Shown in pieces: positions 9,927 through 18,306 of a DNA stretch of 64,000 nucleotides (its first letter is position 1; the number at the start of each line of letters is the position of its first letter). The notes beneath the pieces are model-generated. The model searched no databases, was not told where the DNA came from, and saw nothing but the letters and a program-made list of their open reading frames with translations. The stretch is taken from the NCBI GenBank assembly GCA_963781215.1, contig CAWAFE010000006.1:62001-126000 (forward strand), read 5' to 3'. This DNA comes from AP-15 sp963781215 (GTDB taxonomy: Bacteria; Pseudomonadota; Alphaproteobacteria; ATCC43930; CGMCC-115725). A program made the translations under genes and the position numbers.

Positions 9927-11316
9927 CATCCTGATCGTCGACGACGAAGCCGATATCCGCATGCTGATCGGCGGCGTGCTGAAGGACGAGGGCTACGCGA
10001 CCCGCGAGGCAGCCGACAGCGCGCAGGCGCTGGCGGCGATGCAGGCCCGGCAGCCGACCCTGGTGATCCTCGACATCTGGCTGCAAGGGAGCGGGCTCGA
10101 CGGGATCGAGATATTGAAGCAGCTGCGGGTCGAGATGCCATCGGTGCCGGTGGTTATGATCAGCGGCCACGGCACGATCGAGACCGCGGTCGAGGCGATC
10201 AAGATCGGCGCTTACGACTTCATCGAAAAGCCGTTCAAATCGGATCGCCTGCTATTGGTCGTCGAGCGCGCGATCGAGGCGGCGCTGCTGCGGCGCGAGA
10301 ACGAAGAGCTGAAATTGCGCGCCGGCGGCGAGCTCGACCTCGTCGGCGCCTCGGCGTTGGCCAACCAATTGCGCCAGCAGATTGACAAGGCTGCGCCGAC
10401 CGGCAGTCGGGTGCTGATCACCGGCCCGCCCGGCGCCGGCAAGGAGGTCGTCGGCCGACTCCTGCATTCACGCTCGCGCCGGGCGAAGGGGCCGTTTGTC
10501 CCGGTTAATTGCGCGACGATGCGACCGGAACGGCTCGAGATCGAGCTGTTCGGGACCGAAACCGGCGGCGATGGCACCCCACGCAAGATCGGCACTTTCG
10601 AGCGCGCCCATGGCGGCACCTTGTTTCTCGACGAGGTCGCCGACATGCCGCTCGAAACCCAGGGCAAGATCGTGCGGGTGCTGCAGGAGCAGACCTTCGA
10701 ACGGGTAGGGGGCTCGAACCGGGTCGAGGTCGATGTCCGCGTCGTTGCCTCATCCAACCGCGAGCTCGGCGGCGAGATCGGCGCCGGCCGGTTTCGCGAG
10801 GATCTGTTCTACCGGCTGAGCGTGGTGCCGATCAAAGTCCCGCCGCTGCGCGACCGCCGCGAAGACATCCCGCTGATGGCGCGCCACTTCATGACGCGGT
10901 CGTCCGAGGCCGCGCGGCTCGCTCCGCGCGAGCTCGGCGAGGACGCCTTGGCGGCGTTGCAGGCCTACACCTGGCCCGGCAATGTCCGGCAGCTGCGCAA
11001 CGTCATCGACTGGCTGTTGATCATGGCGCCTGGCGACGCGCGCGAGCCGGTGCGCGCCGACATGTTGCCGAACGAGATCACCGCGATCGCGCCCACCGTC
11101 GTCAAATGGGACAAGGGCGGCGAGATCATGACCCTACCGTTGCGCGACGCGCGCGAGGTGTTCGAGCGCGAGTACCTCTTGGCCCAGGTGACCCGTTTCG
11201 GCGGCAACATCTCGCGCACCGCCGCCTTTGTCGGGATGGAACGCTCCGCCCTGCACCGCAAGCTGAAATCGCTGGGCGTCTTCGGCAACGATCGACCGCT
11301 CAAGACCGGCACCTGA
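9916..11316 (+). CDS. ntrX: response regulator NtrX
   Basis: The 466-residue protein has a receiver domain (DILIVDDEADIR; LVILDIWLQGSG), an AAA+ domain (Walker A ITGPPGAGKEVVGR; Walker B LFLDEVADMP; FREDLFYRLSV) and a C-terminal Fis-type helix-turn-helix (ISRTAAFVGMERSALHRKL). The GAFTGA sigma-54 contact loop is absent: the corresponding stretch reads LFGTETGGDGTPRKIGTFE. That loss is usual for alphaproteobacterial NtrX, which is thought to act without classical sigma-54 activation. It overlaps ntrY and is followed four bases later by the aminotransferase. Confidence 0.95.
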   Translation: MAHDILIVDDEADIRMLIGGVLKDEGYATREAADSAQALAAMQARQPTLVILDIWLQGSGLDGIEILKQLRVEMPSVPVVMISGHGTIETAVEAIKIGAYDFIEKPFKSDRLLLVVERAIEAALLRRENEELKLRAGGELDLVGASALANQLRQQIDKAAPTGSRVLITGPPGAGKEVVGRLLHSRSRRAKGPFVPVNCATMRPERLEIELFGTETGGDGTPRKIGTFERAHGGTLFLDEVADMPLETQGKIVRVLQEQTFERVGGSNRVEVDVRVVASSNRELGGEIGAGRFREDLFYRLSVVPIKVPPLRDRREDIPLMARHFMTRSSEAARLAPRELGEDALAALQAYTWPGNVRQLRNVIDWLLIMAPGDAREPVRADMLPNEITAIAPTVVKWDKGGEIMTLPLRDAREVFEREYLLAQVTRFGGNISRTAAFVGMERSALHRKLKSLGVFGNDRPLKTGT

Positions 11317-11320
11317 GCCG

Positions 11321-12175
11321 ATGTCGCGTGTCGCCTATGTCGACGGGCAATATGTTCCGCATCGCGCGGCGGCGGTGCATATCGAGGACCGCGGTTACCA
11401 GTTCGCCGACGGCGTCTACGAGGTGCTGGCGGTGGTCGGCGGCCATCTCGTCGACGAAGGGCCGCATTTCACCCGGCTGGCGCGGTCGCTGCGGGAATTG
11501 AAGATTCCGGCGCCGATGTCGCAGGCGGCATTGCGCACAGTCATGCGCGAGGTCGTCCGCCGCAACGGCGTGCGCGACGGCATTGTCTATCTTCAAGTCA
11601 CCCGCGGCGTAGCACCGCGCGACCATGCCTTCCCGAAAGGAGCGAGGCCGGTGCTGGTCGTGACCTCGCGCCGGAAGAGGCCGGCCGATCCGCGCCAGGC
11701 TGATGACGGCATCGGTGTTATCACGATTCCAGATATTCGCTGGCAGCGTTGTGATATCAAATCAATAGCGCTGTTGCCGAATGTATTGGGTAAGGAAGAG
11801 GCGAGAGCGGCTGGGGCCTATGAGGCTTGGCAGGTCGACCGCGAAGGCCGGGTCAGCGAAGGGACCTCGACCAACGCCTGGATCGTCACCGCCGATGGTG
11901 CGGTCGTCACCCGCCAGGCCGACAGCGCGATACTGAGCGGCGTCACCCGCCTCGCGGTGTTCGACATCATCACCCGCGAAGGCTGCTCCCTGGTCGAGCG
12001 ATCGTTCACCGTGGCCGAGGCCAAGGCAGCGCGCGAGGCCTTTTTGACCAGCACCACCGCCGAGCTGTTGCCGATCGTGCGCATCGACGGCGACCCTGTC
12101 GGCGACGGACGGCCGGGGCCGCTCAGCCGCAGGCTGCGGGAATTCTATCTGGCGCACGCGGCCTCGGCATCATGA
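11321..12175 (+). CDS. dat: D-amino-acid aminotransferase (class IV PLP)
   Basis: The 284-residue class IV aminotransferase has the N-terminal EDRGYQFADGVYEVL, the PLP-lysine segment CDIKSIALLPNVLGKEEA, VSEGTSTNAWIV and the phosphate-contacting SAILSGVTR. It most likely interconverts D-alanine, D-glutamate and their 2-oxo acids. A branched-chain aminotransferase is less likely given its length and the conserved ntrX-dat-hfq order. Its stop codon overlaps the start of the HAD gene (ATGA). Confidence 0.9.
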   Translation: MSRVAYVDGQYVPHRAAAVHIEDRGYQFADGVYEVLAVVGGHLVDEGPHFTRLARSLRELKIPAPMSQAALRTVMREVVRRNGVRDGIVYLQVTRGVAPRDHAFPKGARPVLVVTSRRKRPADPRQADDGIGVITIPDIRWQRCDIKSIALLPNVLGKEEARAAGAYEAWQVDREGRVSEGTSTNAWIVTADGAVVTRQADSAILSGVTRLAVFDIITREGCSLVERSFTVAEAKAAREAFLTSTTAELLPIVRIDGDPVGDGRPGPLSRRLREFYLAHAASAS

Positions 12176-12840
12176 GCTCGTCGCCATCGCCGGCGATCAT
12201 GAAGCCGCAGGCGATTCTGTTCGACTGGGACAACACGCTGGTTGACAGCTGGGCGACGATCCACGACGCACTCAACATTTGCATGGCAGCGATGAAGAAG
12301 CCGCTGTGGACGATCGAGGAGACCAGGGAGCGCGTGCGGCTCAGCCTGAGCGAGAGCTTTCCGCACCATTTCGGCGAGCGCTGGGAGGAGGCCCGCCGGA
12401 TCTACCTCGACGCCTTCGCCGCGATCCATCTGGAGCGGCTGACGGCGTTGCCTGGCCGCGGCGAATTGCTGCGGGGGCTCGCCGGTAGCGGCATCTATCT
12501 GGGTGTGGTCAGCAACAAGACCGGCAGGCTGCTGCGCCTGGAGACCGAACGGATCGGCTGGTCGGCGCTCTTCGGCAGTGTCATCGGCGCCGGCGACGCC
12601 GCGGCCGACAAGCCTGCCGCAGCACCCGTTCATCTGGCGCTGGATCCGAGCCGGATCGAAGCGGGCGAGGGGGTGTGGCTGGTCGGCGACACCGGGGTCG
12701 ACATGGCCTGCGCCCGCAATGCCGGCTGCGTCGCTGTGCTGCTCGGCGCCGGCGCGGCCGAACCGGAGTTCCGCGACAGCGCGCCGCACCTCTCGTTCGC
12801 CGACCCCGCCGCCCTGTTTCGCTTTGTCCAGGGGTTGTGA
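12172..12840 (+). CDS. HAD-family hydrolase (phosphoglycolate phosphatase-like)
   Basis: The 222-residue protein has HAD motif I with the nucleophile (ILFDWDNTLVDSW), motif II (LGVVSNKTGRLLR), motif III lysine (AAADKPAAAP) and motif IV (VWLVGDTGVDMACARNAG), plus a C1-type helical cap. It resembles Gph/PGP phosphatases, but the substrate cannot be assigned. The ATG at 12172 overlaps the dat stop codon. A second in-frame ATG at 12199 (MKPQAILFD) is a possible start. A 113-base gap separates it from hfq. Confidence 0.88.
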   Translation: MSSSPSPAIMKPQAILFDWDNTLVDSWATIHDALNICMAAMKKPLWTIEETRERVRLSLSESFPHHFGERWEEARRIYLDAFAAIHLERLTALPGRGELLRGLAGSGIYLGVVSNKTGRLLRLETERIGWSALFGSVIGAGDAAADKPAAAPVHLALDPSRIEAGEGVWLVGDTGVDMACARNAGCVAVLLGAGAAEPEFRDSAPHLSFADPAALFRFVQGL

Positions 12841-12953
12841 TTCACCATTGCGAGCCCATGTTCTGACCGGCAGCTCGGCGGCTTCACCCGAGCTTTCGGC
12901 GGTTCGGCGCGAGTTGGGCCGACTCAGCTCCAAGAAGCGAATGGGGGACACCC

Positions 12954-13214
12954 ATGTCTGCGGAGAAATCGCAAAACGTGCAGGACGTGTTCTTGAACCA
13001 CGTCCGCAAGAACAAAACCCCGGTAACCGTTTTTCTGGTCAACGGCGTCAAGCTGCAAGGGATCATCACCTGGTTCGACAATTTCTGCGTCCTGCTGCGG
13101 CGGGACGCGCACTCGCAGCTGGTCTACAAGCACGCGATCTCGACGGTGATGCCGGCGCAGCCGATCCAGCTCTTCGAGGGCGGCGAAGCGAACCGGGAGT
13201 TCGCCGAATCCTGA
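12954..13214 (+). CDS. hfq: RNA chaperone Hfq
   Basis: Hexameric Sm-like RNA chaperone mediating sRNA-mRNA pairing. In alphaproteobacteria it also controls nitrogen genes, in keeping with its place after ntrYX. The 86 residues carry Sm1 (QDVFLNHVRKNKTPVTVFLV, VKLQGIITWFDNFCVLLRR) and the Sm2 YKHAISTVMP signature. The tail after position 70 is short and acidic, as in relatives. hflX follows with an overlapping start. Confidence 0.98.
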   Translation: MSAEKSQNVQDVFLNHVRKNKTPVTVFLVNGVKLQGIITWFDNFCVLLRRDAHSQLVYKHAISTVMPAQPIQLFEGGEANREFAES

Positions 13215-14542
13215 ACGCTAGAGCCCCCGGGACGGTTGCGGAAGTCGGCTCGACCGGCCGCGCTCTGGTTCTCCATCCGGAGCCGAAATCCGCGCCCGGC
13301 CGGCATGCCGAGGATCCGTCGCGCCGCTCGGTCGAAGCCCGGCTGGAGGAGGCCGTCGGCCTCGCGCGCGCGATTCGGCTCGATGTCGTGCGCGCCGAGA
13401 TCGCTCGGATCGAGCGCCCGCGGCCGGGCAGCCTCCTCGGCAGCGGTGCTGTCGAAAATCTCGGCGCTGTGATCGGCGAAAACGAGATTGGGCTCGTTAT
13501 CGTCGACGGCACGCTCTCCCCGGTGCAGCAACGCAACCTCGAACGGAGCTGGAAGGCCAAGGTCATCGACCGCACCGGCCTGATCCTCGAAATCTTCGGC
13601 GCGAGGGCACGAACCCATGAAGGCCGCCTGCAGGTGGAGCTCGCGGCCTTGTCTTATCAACGCTCGCGGCTGGTGCGCTCCTGGACGCATCTCGAACGCC
13701 AGCGCGGCGGCTTCGGCTTCCTCGGCGGCCCCGGCGAAAGCCAGCTCGAAATCGACCGGCGCTTGATTGGCGAGCGCATCGCCCGGCTGAAGCGCGAGCT
13801 CGACGCGACCAGGCGGACGCGCGCCCTGCACCGCGAGGCGCGCCGCCGCGTACCCTATCCGGTGGTCGCGCTGGTCGGCTACACCAATGCCGGAAAATCT
13901 ACCCTGTTCAACCGTTTGACTCAGTCCGCCGTGACCGCCGACGCAATGCTGTTCGCGACCCTCGACCCGACCATGCGGCGCCTCGACCTGCCATCGGGTC
14001 GCAAGGCGATCCTGTCGGACACGGTGGGCTTTATCTCCGACCTTCCGACCCATCTCGTCGCCGCTTTCCGCGCGACCCTCGAAGAAGTCACCGAAGCCGA
14101 CATCGTCGTCCATGTCCGCGACGCCCACCATCCGGACAGCGCGGCGCAGCGCGCCGACGTGCTGGCGGTGCTGGCCGATCTCGGCCTCGGCGAAGGGGCC
14201 GAGGACAATCTGATCGAGGCGATGAACAAGATCGACCTCATCGACCCGATGGCTCGGGCGAGCCTCTCCAACCACTCCCTGCGCGACAAGGAGAGCATCG
14301 GCCTGTCGGCGGCGACAGGGGAGGGGTGCGACGCCCTCCTGGGTCTGATCGACCGCCGGCTCGAAAGCGAGATCCGCGCCGTGCGCCTCGACATCCCGCT
14401 CAGCGACGGCAAGACCCTGGCCTGGATTTACCGACACGGTGAAATCCTCGGCCGACGCGACGACAGCGAGGCCGCCCACCTCTCGGTCCGACTGTCGGAA
14501 GCCGATCTCGCCCGCCTTCGCCACCAGCAAAGGCTGCATTGA
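13211..14542 (+). CDS. hflX: GTPase HflX
   Basis: Ribosome-associated GTPase that rescues or splits stalled 70S ribosomes. An N-terminal nucleotide-binding domain (VEARLEEAVGLARAI, GSGAVENLG) is followed by RSWTHLERQRGGFGFLGGPG, a coiled region, then the G domain: G1 GYTNAGKSTLFNRL, G3 DTVGFISDLP and G4 NKIDLID. The frame has no ATG, GTG or TTG between the hfq end and the conserved ALVLHPE segment. The best start is CTG at 13211, overlapping the hfq stop as CTGA and giving 443 residues. Product certain, start inferred. Confidence 0.93.
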   Translation: MNARAPGTVAEVGSTGRALVLHPEPKSAPGRHAEDPSRRSVEARLEEAVGLARAIRLDVVRAEIARIERPRPGSLLGSGAVENLGAVIGENEIGLVIVDGTLSPVQQRNLERSWKAKVIDRTGLILEIFGARARTHEGRLQVELAALSYQRSRLVRSWTHLERQRGGFGFLGGPGESQLEIDRRLIGERIARLKRELDATRRTRALHREARRRVPYPVVALVGYTNAGKSTLFNRLTQSAVTADAMLFATLDPTMRRLDLPSGRKAILSDTVGFISDLPTHLVAAFRATLEEVTEADIVVHVRDAHHPDSAAQRADVLAVLADLGLGEGAEDNLIEAMNKIDLIDPMARASLSNHSLRDKESIGLSAATGEGCDALLGLIDRRLESEIRAVRLDIPLSDGKTLAWIYRHGEILGRRDDSEAAHLSVRLSEADLARLRHQQRLH

Positions 14543-14600
14543 CGCTGCGGCATCCCTTGCGATAACGCTTGACGGTTGATTGCGCGAGGAGGGGGGCCAC

Positions 14601-15014
14601 ATGAGGTTTCGGGCTTTTACGCTCGGCGCCGTGCTAATGGCCGGTGGTGGGACGATGGCTTCGGCGGCGGTGACAGAGGCGCAATTCCCACCGCATACGG
14701 TGACCGATCTGATCGCGATCTGCGCGCCGGCCCAGGACGATCCGCTGATGGCCACCGCGCTCGGCTTCTGTCACGGTTTTGCGGAGGGCGCCGTCATAGT
14801 CGAAAGGGCGCACGAGACGCAAAGTGGTGCGCGCAAGCTGTTCTGTCTGCCGACGCCGCGGCCACCTAGAGGCTCCGAGCTGACGAGCTTCATTGCCTGG
14901 GCAAACGAGCAGCCCGCGCGGCTCGAGATGCCGGCAATAGACGGCATATTTATCTATTTGGCCGGCAAATATCCCTGCCCGGCAGAGGCTCCGAAGAAGC
15001 GGAGAGCACGATGA
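14601..15014 (+). CDS. small secreted Rap1a/Tai-like protein
   Basis: The ATG at 14601, behind a strong GAGGAGGGGGG ribosome-binding site, gives 137 residues with a signal peptide (MRFRAFTLGAVLMAGGGTMASAA, cleaved near residue 23). The mature part has three cysteines (LIAICAP, FCHGFAEGA, KLFCLPTP) and a late YPCPAE, the pattern of small periplasmic Rap1a/Tai-type proteins. In Serratia this family neutralises type VI effectors, but in alphaproteobacteria most members have unknown roles. Its stop overlaps the start of the next lipoprotein (ATGA), so the two are probably co-translated. Confidence 0.65.
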   Translation: MRFRAFTLGAVLMAGGGTMASAAVTEAQFPPHTVTDLIAICAPAQDDPLMATALGFCHGFAEGAVIVERAHETQSGARKLFCLPTPRPPRGSELTSFIAWANEQPARLEMPAIDGIFIYLAGKYPCPAEAPKKRRAR

Positions 15015-15235
15015 AAAAGCTGATACTGGCGGCGGTCGTGGCATCGTTGCCGCTGGCCGGCTGCTCAGACATGAGCCCGGGCCAGCAGCGCGCCCTCTCA
15101 GGCACGGCGATCGGCGCCGGCGGTGGTGCTGTCATCGGTGCGCTGGCCGGTAACGCCGGTTTGGGCGCCGGTATCGGTGCCGCGGCGGGCCTCGCCGGCG
15201 GGCTCCTGTATAATCAGGCCAGAGGGGGCCAATAG
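15011..15235 (+). CDS. glycine-zipper lipoprotein
   Basis: The 74-residue protein has a lipoprotein signal with lipobox (ASLPLAGCSDM, Cys around residue 18), then a glycine-zipper membrane segment rich in GxxxG spacing (GTAIGAGGGAVIGALAGNAG), like the YMGG/OmpA-associated small lipoproteins. It probably sits in the outer membrane. Function unknown. It overlaps the upstream Rap1a-like gene by four bases and converges with the GNAT gene at 15243. Confidence 0.75.
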   Translation: MKKLILAAVVASLPLAGCSDMSPGQQRALSGTAIGAGGGAVIGALAGNAGLGAGIGAAAGLAGGLLYNQARGGQ

Positions 15236-15242
15236 CCGGCTC

Positions 15243-15716
15243 TCAGCCCTCGCCTCGCTTGGAGTCTCGCCGCACCGCTGCAAGGGCGCAGCCCGTCAGG
15301 AGATGGGTGTGTCCGTCGCGCTTGTCGGGCGCAAAGCCGAGCGATACCCAAAACGGTTCGCTGCCGGCCCCAGCATTGACGGTGATCATCAGGGTCGGTA
15401 CAGCGCATTGGTCGAGCAGCATCAAGGCCAATCGGCGCGCAATACCGCTGCGGCGGAAAGGGATGCGTACATAAAAGCGCCGCATGCGAAAGGCACCTGG
15501 GGTGGCCGGCTCGACCGTCAAGCCGCCGATGCCGGCCAAGACTTTGTCCGAATAGGCCGCCAGCAAGGCCTCGCCGTCGCGGTCGAAGCGGATCTCGCCA
15601 TTCGCCCAATCGGTTGCGAGCGTGTCCAGCATCCTGTACTTCTCGGCACGCGCTTCGGCCCGCATGATTTCGAAATCGGCTGGCAGTGCGTGGATCAGGC
15701 GTTCCAGCCGGATCAT
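15243..15716 (-). CDS. GNAT-family N-acetyltransferase
   Basis: The 157-residue protein has GNAT topology: a central strand (AGIGGLTVEPATPGAFRMRRFYV) followed by the acetyl-CoA loop IPFRRSGIARRLALMLLDQ, then MITVNAGAGSEPFWVSLGF. The acceptor is unknown. Its start overlaps the mazG stop (ATGA), so it is the third gene of a GNAT-mazG-GNAT leftward operon. Confidence 0.85.
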   Translation of the reverse strand: MIRLERLIHALPADFEIMRAEARAEKYRMLDTLATDWANGEIRFDRDGEALLAAYSDKVLAGIGGLTVEPATPGAFRMRRFYVRIPFRRSGIARRLALMLLDQCAVPTLMITVNAGAGSEPFWVSLGFAPDKRDGHTHLLTGCALAAVRRDSKRGEG

Positions 15717-16504
15717 TTTTCCTGGCGCTTGACCTGCTGCCAGAGTTCTTCGAGCGCGTCGAGATCGGGGCCGGTGCGACGTTCGGCGGCGAGCGCCTCG
15801 ACCTTGCGAAAGCGGCGTTCGAACTTTGCCGTCGCGCGGCGCAGCGCCGCTTCGGGATCGATGTCGAGCTTGCGCGCGAGGTTGGCGGCGGCGAAGAGAA
15901 TGTCGCCCATCTCGTCCTCGATCTTGTCGCGACCGGCGCCGCCGTCGAGCTCGGCCTCGAGCTCGCCGATTTCCTCTGCGAGCTTGGCCAAGACCGGCGG
16001 CACCTCCGGCCAGTCGAAGCCGATCCGCGCCGCGCGCCGCTGGATTTTCTCGGCCCGCAGCAGTGCCGGCAGCGCTAGCGCCACGCCGTCGAGCACGCTG
16101 TGCGAGACGCCGTCGATTGCGGCGCGGTCACGCCGCTCGGCCGCCTTCTGCTCTTCCCAGGCCTGGGTCTGGGCCGCGGCGGAAGCGATCTTGGTATCGC
16201 CAAAGACATGGGGGTGGCGGCGCACCATCTTGTCGGCAACCGCCTCGGCGACGTCGCCGAAGGCGAAGTGGCCCTTTTCCTCGGCCATGCGGGCGTGAAA
16301 GACGACCTGGAACAAGAGATCGCCGAGCTCGTCCTTCAGCGCCGCCCTGTCGCCGCGCGCGATCGCATCGGCGACCTCATAGGCTTCCTCGATTGTATAG
16401 GGCGCGATCGTCGCGAAATCCTGCTCGCGGTCCCACGGGCAGCCGCGCTCCGGATCGCGCAGCCGCGCCATGATCGCCAGCAGACGGTCGAGAGACCCGC
16501 TCAT
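15713..16504 (-). CDS. mazG: nucleoside triphosphate pyrophosphohydrolase MazG
   Basis: It hydrolyses (d)NTPs to NMP and pyrophosphate, as a housecleaning or stringent-response modulator. The 263 residues contain two MazG repeats, each with the EExxE...ExxD metal-binding pattern: YTIEEAYEVADAI...LKDELGDLLFQ and LAEEIGELEAEL...KIEDEMGDILF. The start chosen is the ATG at 16504 (MSGSLDRLLAIM), which overlaps the upstream GNAT stop as ATGA. The longer open frame upstream is the wrong frame of that gene. Confidence 0.95.
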   Translation of the reverse strand: MSGSLDRLLAIMARLRDPERGCPWDREQDFATIAPYTIEEAYEVADAIARGDRAALKDELGDLLFQVVFHARMAEEKGHFAFGDVAEAVADKMVRRHPHVFGDTKIASAAAQTQAWEEQKAAERRDRAAIDGVSHSVLDGVALALPALLRAEKIQRRAARIGFDWPEVPPVLAKLAEEIGELEAELDGGAGRDKIEDEMGDILFAAANLARKLDIDPEAALRRATAKFERRFRKVEALAAERRTGPDLDALEELWQQVKRQEK

Positions 16505-16947
16505 GGAGTTTCCGGCAGCAAGCGCTTCTTCAGAAAGAAGCGCTGGTGATCGGGTGGATAGTCGAGGGTGCCGAAGACCTCGTAGCCGAGCTTTCGATAA
16601 AAATCGGGTGCCTGGAACGAGAAGGTGTCGACATGGGCCGAATGGCAACCGAAGGCGCGGGCGTGCCGCTCGGCCTCACCGATCAACCGGCGCCCGATGC
16701 CCTGGCGGCGCAGATCGGCGTGTATCCACAGCAGGTTCGTGAACAGCCAGCCGGCATAGCAATTGCCGATCAGGCCGGCATGGATCGCTCGGTTATCGTC
16801 GCGCACGAAGATGCCGAAATAGCTGTAGCCGGGGTCCTGCAGAAATGGTGCATTGTAGTCGCCGAGCGCGCTGTCGATGAATTCGCGTTCGGCCCAAGTG
16901 GGCCGATCCTCGAAGCTGAGCCGAAGTCCGCAGGGCAGGGACACCAA
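16501..16947 (-). CDS. GNAT-family N-acetyltransferase
   Basis: The 148-residue protein has the acetyl-CoA loop LRRQGIGRRLIGEAERHA preceded by a beta-bulge strand (AGWLFTNLLWIHADL) and followed by HVDTFSFQAPDFYRKLGYEVFG, a classical GNAT motif A/B arrangement. Substrate unknown. It is first in the GNAT-mazG-GNAT operon, with start and stop overlaps throughout, and is divergent from the truncated methyltransferase at 17008. Confidence 0.88.
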   Translation of the reverse strand: MVSLPCGLRLSFEDRPTWAEREFIDSALGDYNAPFLQDPGYSYFGIFVRDDNRAIHAGLIGNCYAGWLFTNLLWIHADLRRQGIGRRLIGEAERHARAFGCHSAHVDTFSFQAPDFYRKLGYEVFGTLDYPPDHQRFFLKKRLLPETP

Positions 16948-17007
16948 CGCCTCCGATGCTATGATGCTGCGGCGAACATAAGCCGTCGGCTGTGGAGACG
17001 ATAGCGG

Positions 17008-17225
17008 ATGGAAGCGTCGGAGCTGGAGATCGTCCGCCGCGCCTATGCAAAGCAGGTGATGGCCGCCGCGGAAATAACGGGTGGGCGTGTCGAGGCCGCT
17101 TTTGCGGCGGTCAAACGCGAGGATTTTCTCGGCCCCGGCCCGTGGCCGATCCTGCGCTGGCAGGGTCCGGCCGCCCGCTATGTGACGACGCCGGGCGCCG
17201 ACCCCGTCTACGTGGCGGATCAGTC
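17008..17225 (+). pseudogene. truncated protein-isoaspartate methyltransferase-like gene
   Basis: The first 70 or so codons match the N-terminus of PCMT-like methyltransferases: IVRRAYAKQVMAAAE, VEAAFAAVKREDFLGPGPWP and YVTTPGADPVYV. The similarity stops around 17225, before any SAM-binding motif, and the frame then runs through arginine- and serine-rich low-complexity translation to 17466. This is the 5' end of a gene cut by a rearrangement, with no catalytic domain left. The breakpoint is followed by a possible mobile-element end at 17442. Confidence 0.65.
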
Positions 17226-17526
17226 ATGCATCCTCGGCCGTCCAGGAGAGATCGCAGCGCCACTGCGGCAGCCGCAAACGTACAGATCGGCCTCAGCAGG
17301 GGCAGCACATCGGAATCGGAACCGGTTAGAAACGCTCGTCAGACGTCGCCGATCCAGATCCCGCAGCACCTCGAACCGCCCTAGTTCGCGATCCTCCGCC
17401 AAACCGTCACCCCAAATACCCTCCGCAATATCCGCGGGGAGTGTCATCTCAGAGGTGACATTTTGATCGGGTGCCTACACCTCAATTTGACGCATAATAT
17501 ATATTATGGAAAATAATCACGCAGGG
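17226..17526. other. non-coding or rearranged stretch
   Basis: No convincing gene is seen here. The region carries the unrelated tail behind the truncated methyltransferase, an unrecognised 75-codon leftward frame (17220-17447), the palindrome at 17442 and an AT-rich run (around 17493-17510) unlike the surrounding GC-rich DNA. Confidence 0.4.
17442..17460. repeat. 19-base near-perfect palindrome, possible IS end
   Basis: TGTCATCTCAGAGGTGACA pairs 8 of 9 positions around a central A and is followed by an AT-rich stretch. Such TGTCA...TGACA ends recall insertion-sequence termini. No transposase frame is present here, so at most a solo end or remnant. It lies next to the point where the methyltransferase gene loses its homology. 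Confidence 0.35.
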
Positions 17527-18306
17527 TTATGCCGCAGGGTCCGGCAATTCGATGACGAGGCCGTCGCGGCCGGGCTCGACGCCCTCTGGCAGTTCGGCCA
17601 ACAGCGCGCGGTAGTCGAGGCTCTGGTCCATATGGGTCAAGACGGCGCGGCGCGGATGCACGCGGGCGATCCAGCCGAGCGTCTTTGCGAGATCGCTGTG
17701 CGTCGGGTGCGGCTCGCGCCGCAGGCAGTCGACGATCCATAGCTCGACGCCGGCGACGGCGGCAAAGGCGCTCTCGTCGAGCTCGGTCGCGTCGGTCGAA
17801 TAGGCAAATCCACCGATGCGAAAGCCCAACGTCGTGCTGAAGCCGTGATCCTGGGCGAACGGTACGACCGGGATGCCGCGGACCGCGAACGGCCCGTCGA
17901 TCTGATGCGCCACCACGGCCGGCTTATAGTACCGGCCCGGCTCCGGCGGAGGCTCCAGGACGTAGCCGAAGCGCCGGTGGATCTCGGCCAGTGTCGCCGC
18001 ATCGGCCCAGAGTGGGATTTCCTGCCGCATCAGCCGGTTGACCGTGCGCAAATCGTCGATGCCGTGGAGATGGTCGGCATGCGCATGGGTCATAAGCACG
18101 CCATCGATGCGGGACACCCGCGCATCGATCAGCTGCTCGCGCAGATCGGGCGAAGTATCGATCAGGATCGCCATCGGCCCGACCTCGACCAGCACCGAGA
18201 CGCGGCGGCGGCGGTTGCGCGGATCGGCCGGATCGCAGCGGCCCCAATTCCCGCCGATCAGCGGCACGCCGGTCGAGGGTCCGCAGCCGAGCATGGTGAC
18301 CTTCAT
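17527..18306 (-). CDS. MBL-fold metallo-hydrolase (PhnP-like)
   Basis: The 259-residue protein has the metallo-beta-lactamase fold signature THAHADHLHGIDDL for the two-metal site, an early MLGCGPSTGVPLIGG strand typical of PhnP/RNase Z-related hydrolases, a later histidine in FAQDHGFSTTLGF and the C-terminal VLTHMDQSLDY. It probably hydrolyses a phosphodiester. The exact substrate is unknown. It is the last gene of the tmk-holB-metG-tatD run and overlaps tatD by four bases. Confidence 0.88.
   Translation of the reverse strand: MKVTMLGCGPSTGVPLIGGNWGRCDPADPRNRRRRVSVLVEVGPMAILIDTSPDLREQLIDARVSRIDGVLMTHAHADHLHGIDDLRTVNRLMRQEIPLWADAATLAEIHRRFGYVLEPPPEPGRYYKPAVVAHQIDGPFAVRGIPVVPFAQDHGFSTTLGFRIGGFAYSTDATELDESAFAAVAGVELWIVDCLRREPHPTHSDLAKTLGWIARVHPRRAVLTHMDQSLDYRALLAELPEGVEPGRDGLVIELPDPAA

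Noticed and set aside
17220..17447. 75-codon leftward frame (MTLPADIAEGIWGDG...)
   Set aside because: Unrecognised, no ribosome-binding site seen, overlaps the relic methyltransferase; not supported as a gene.
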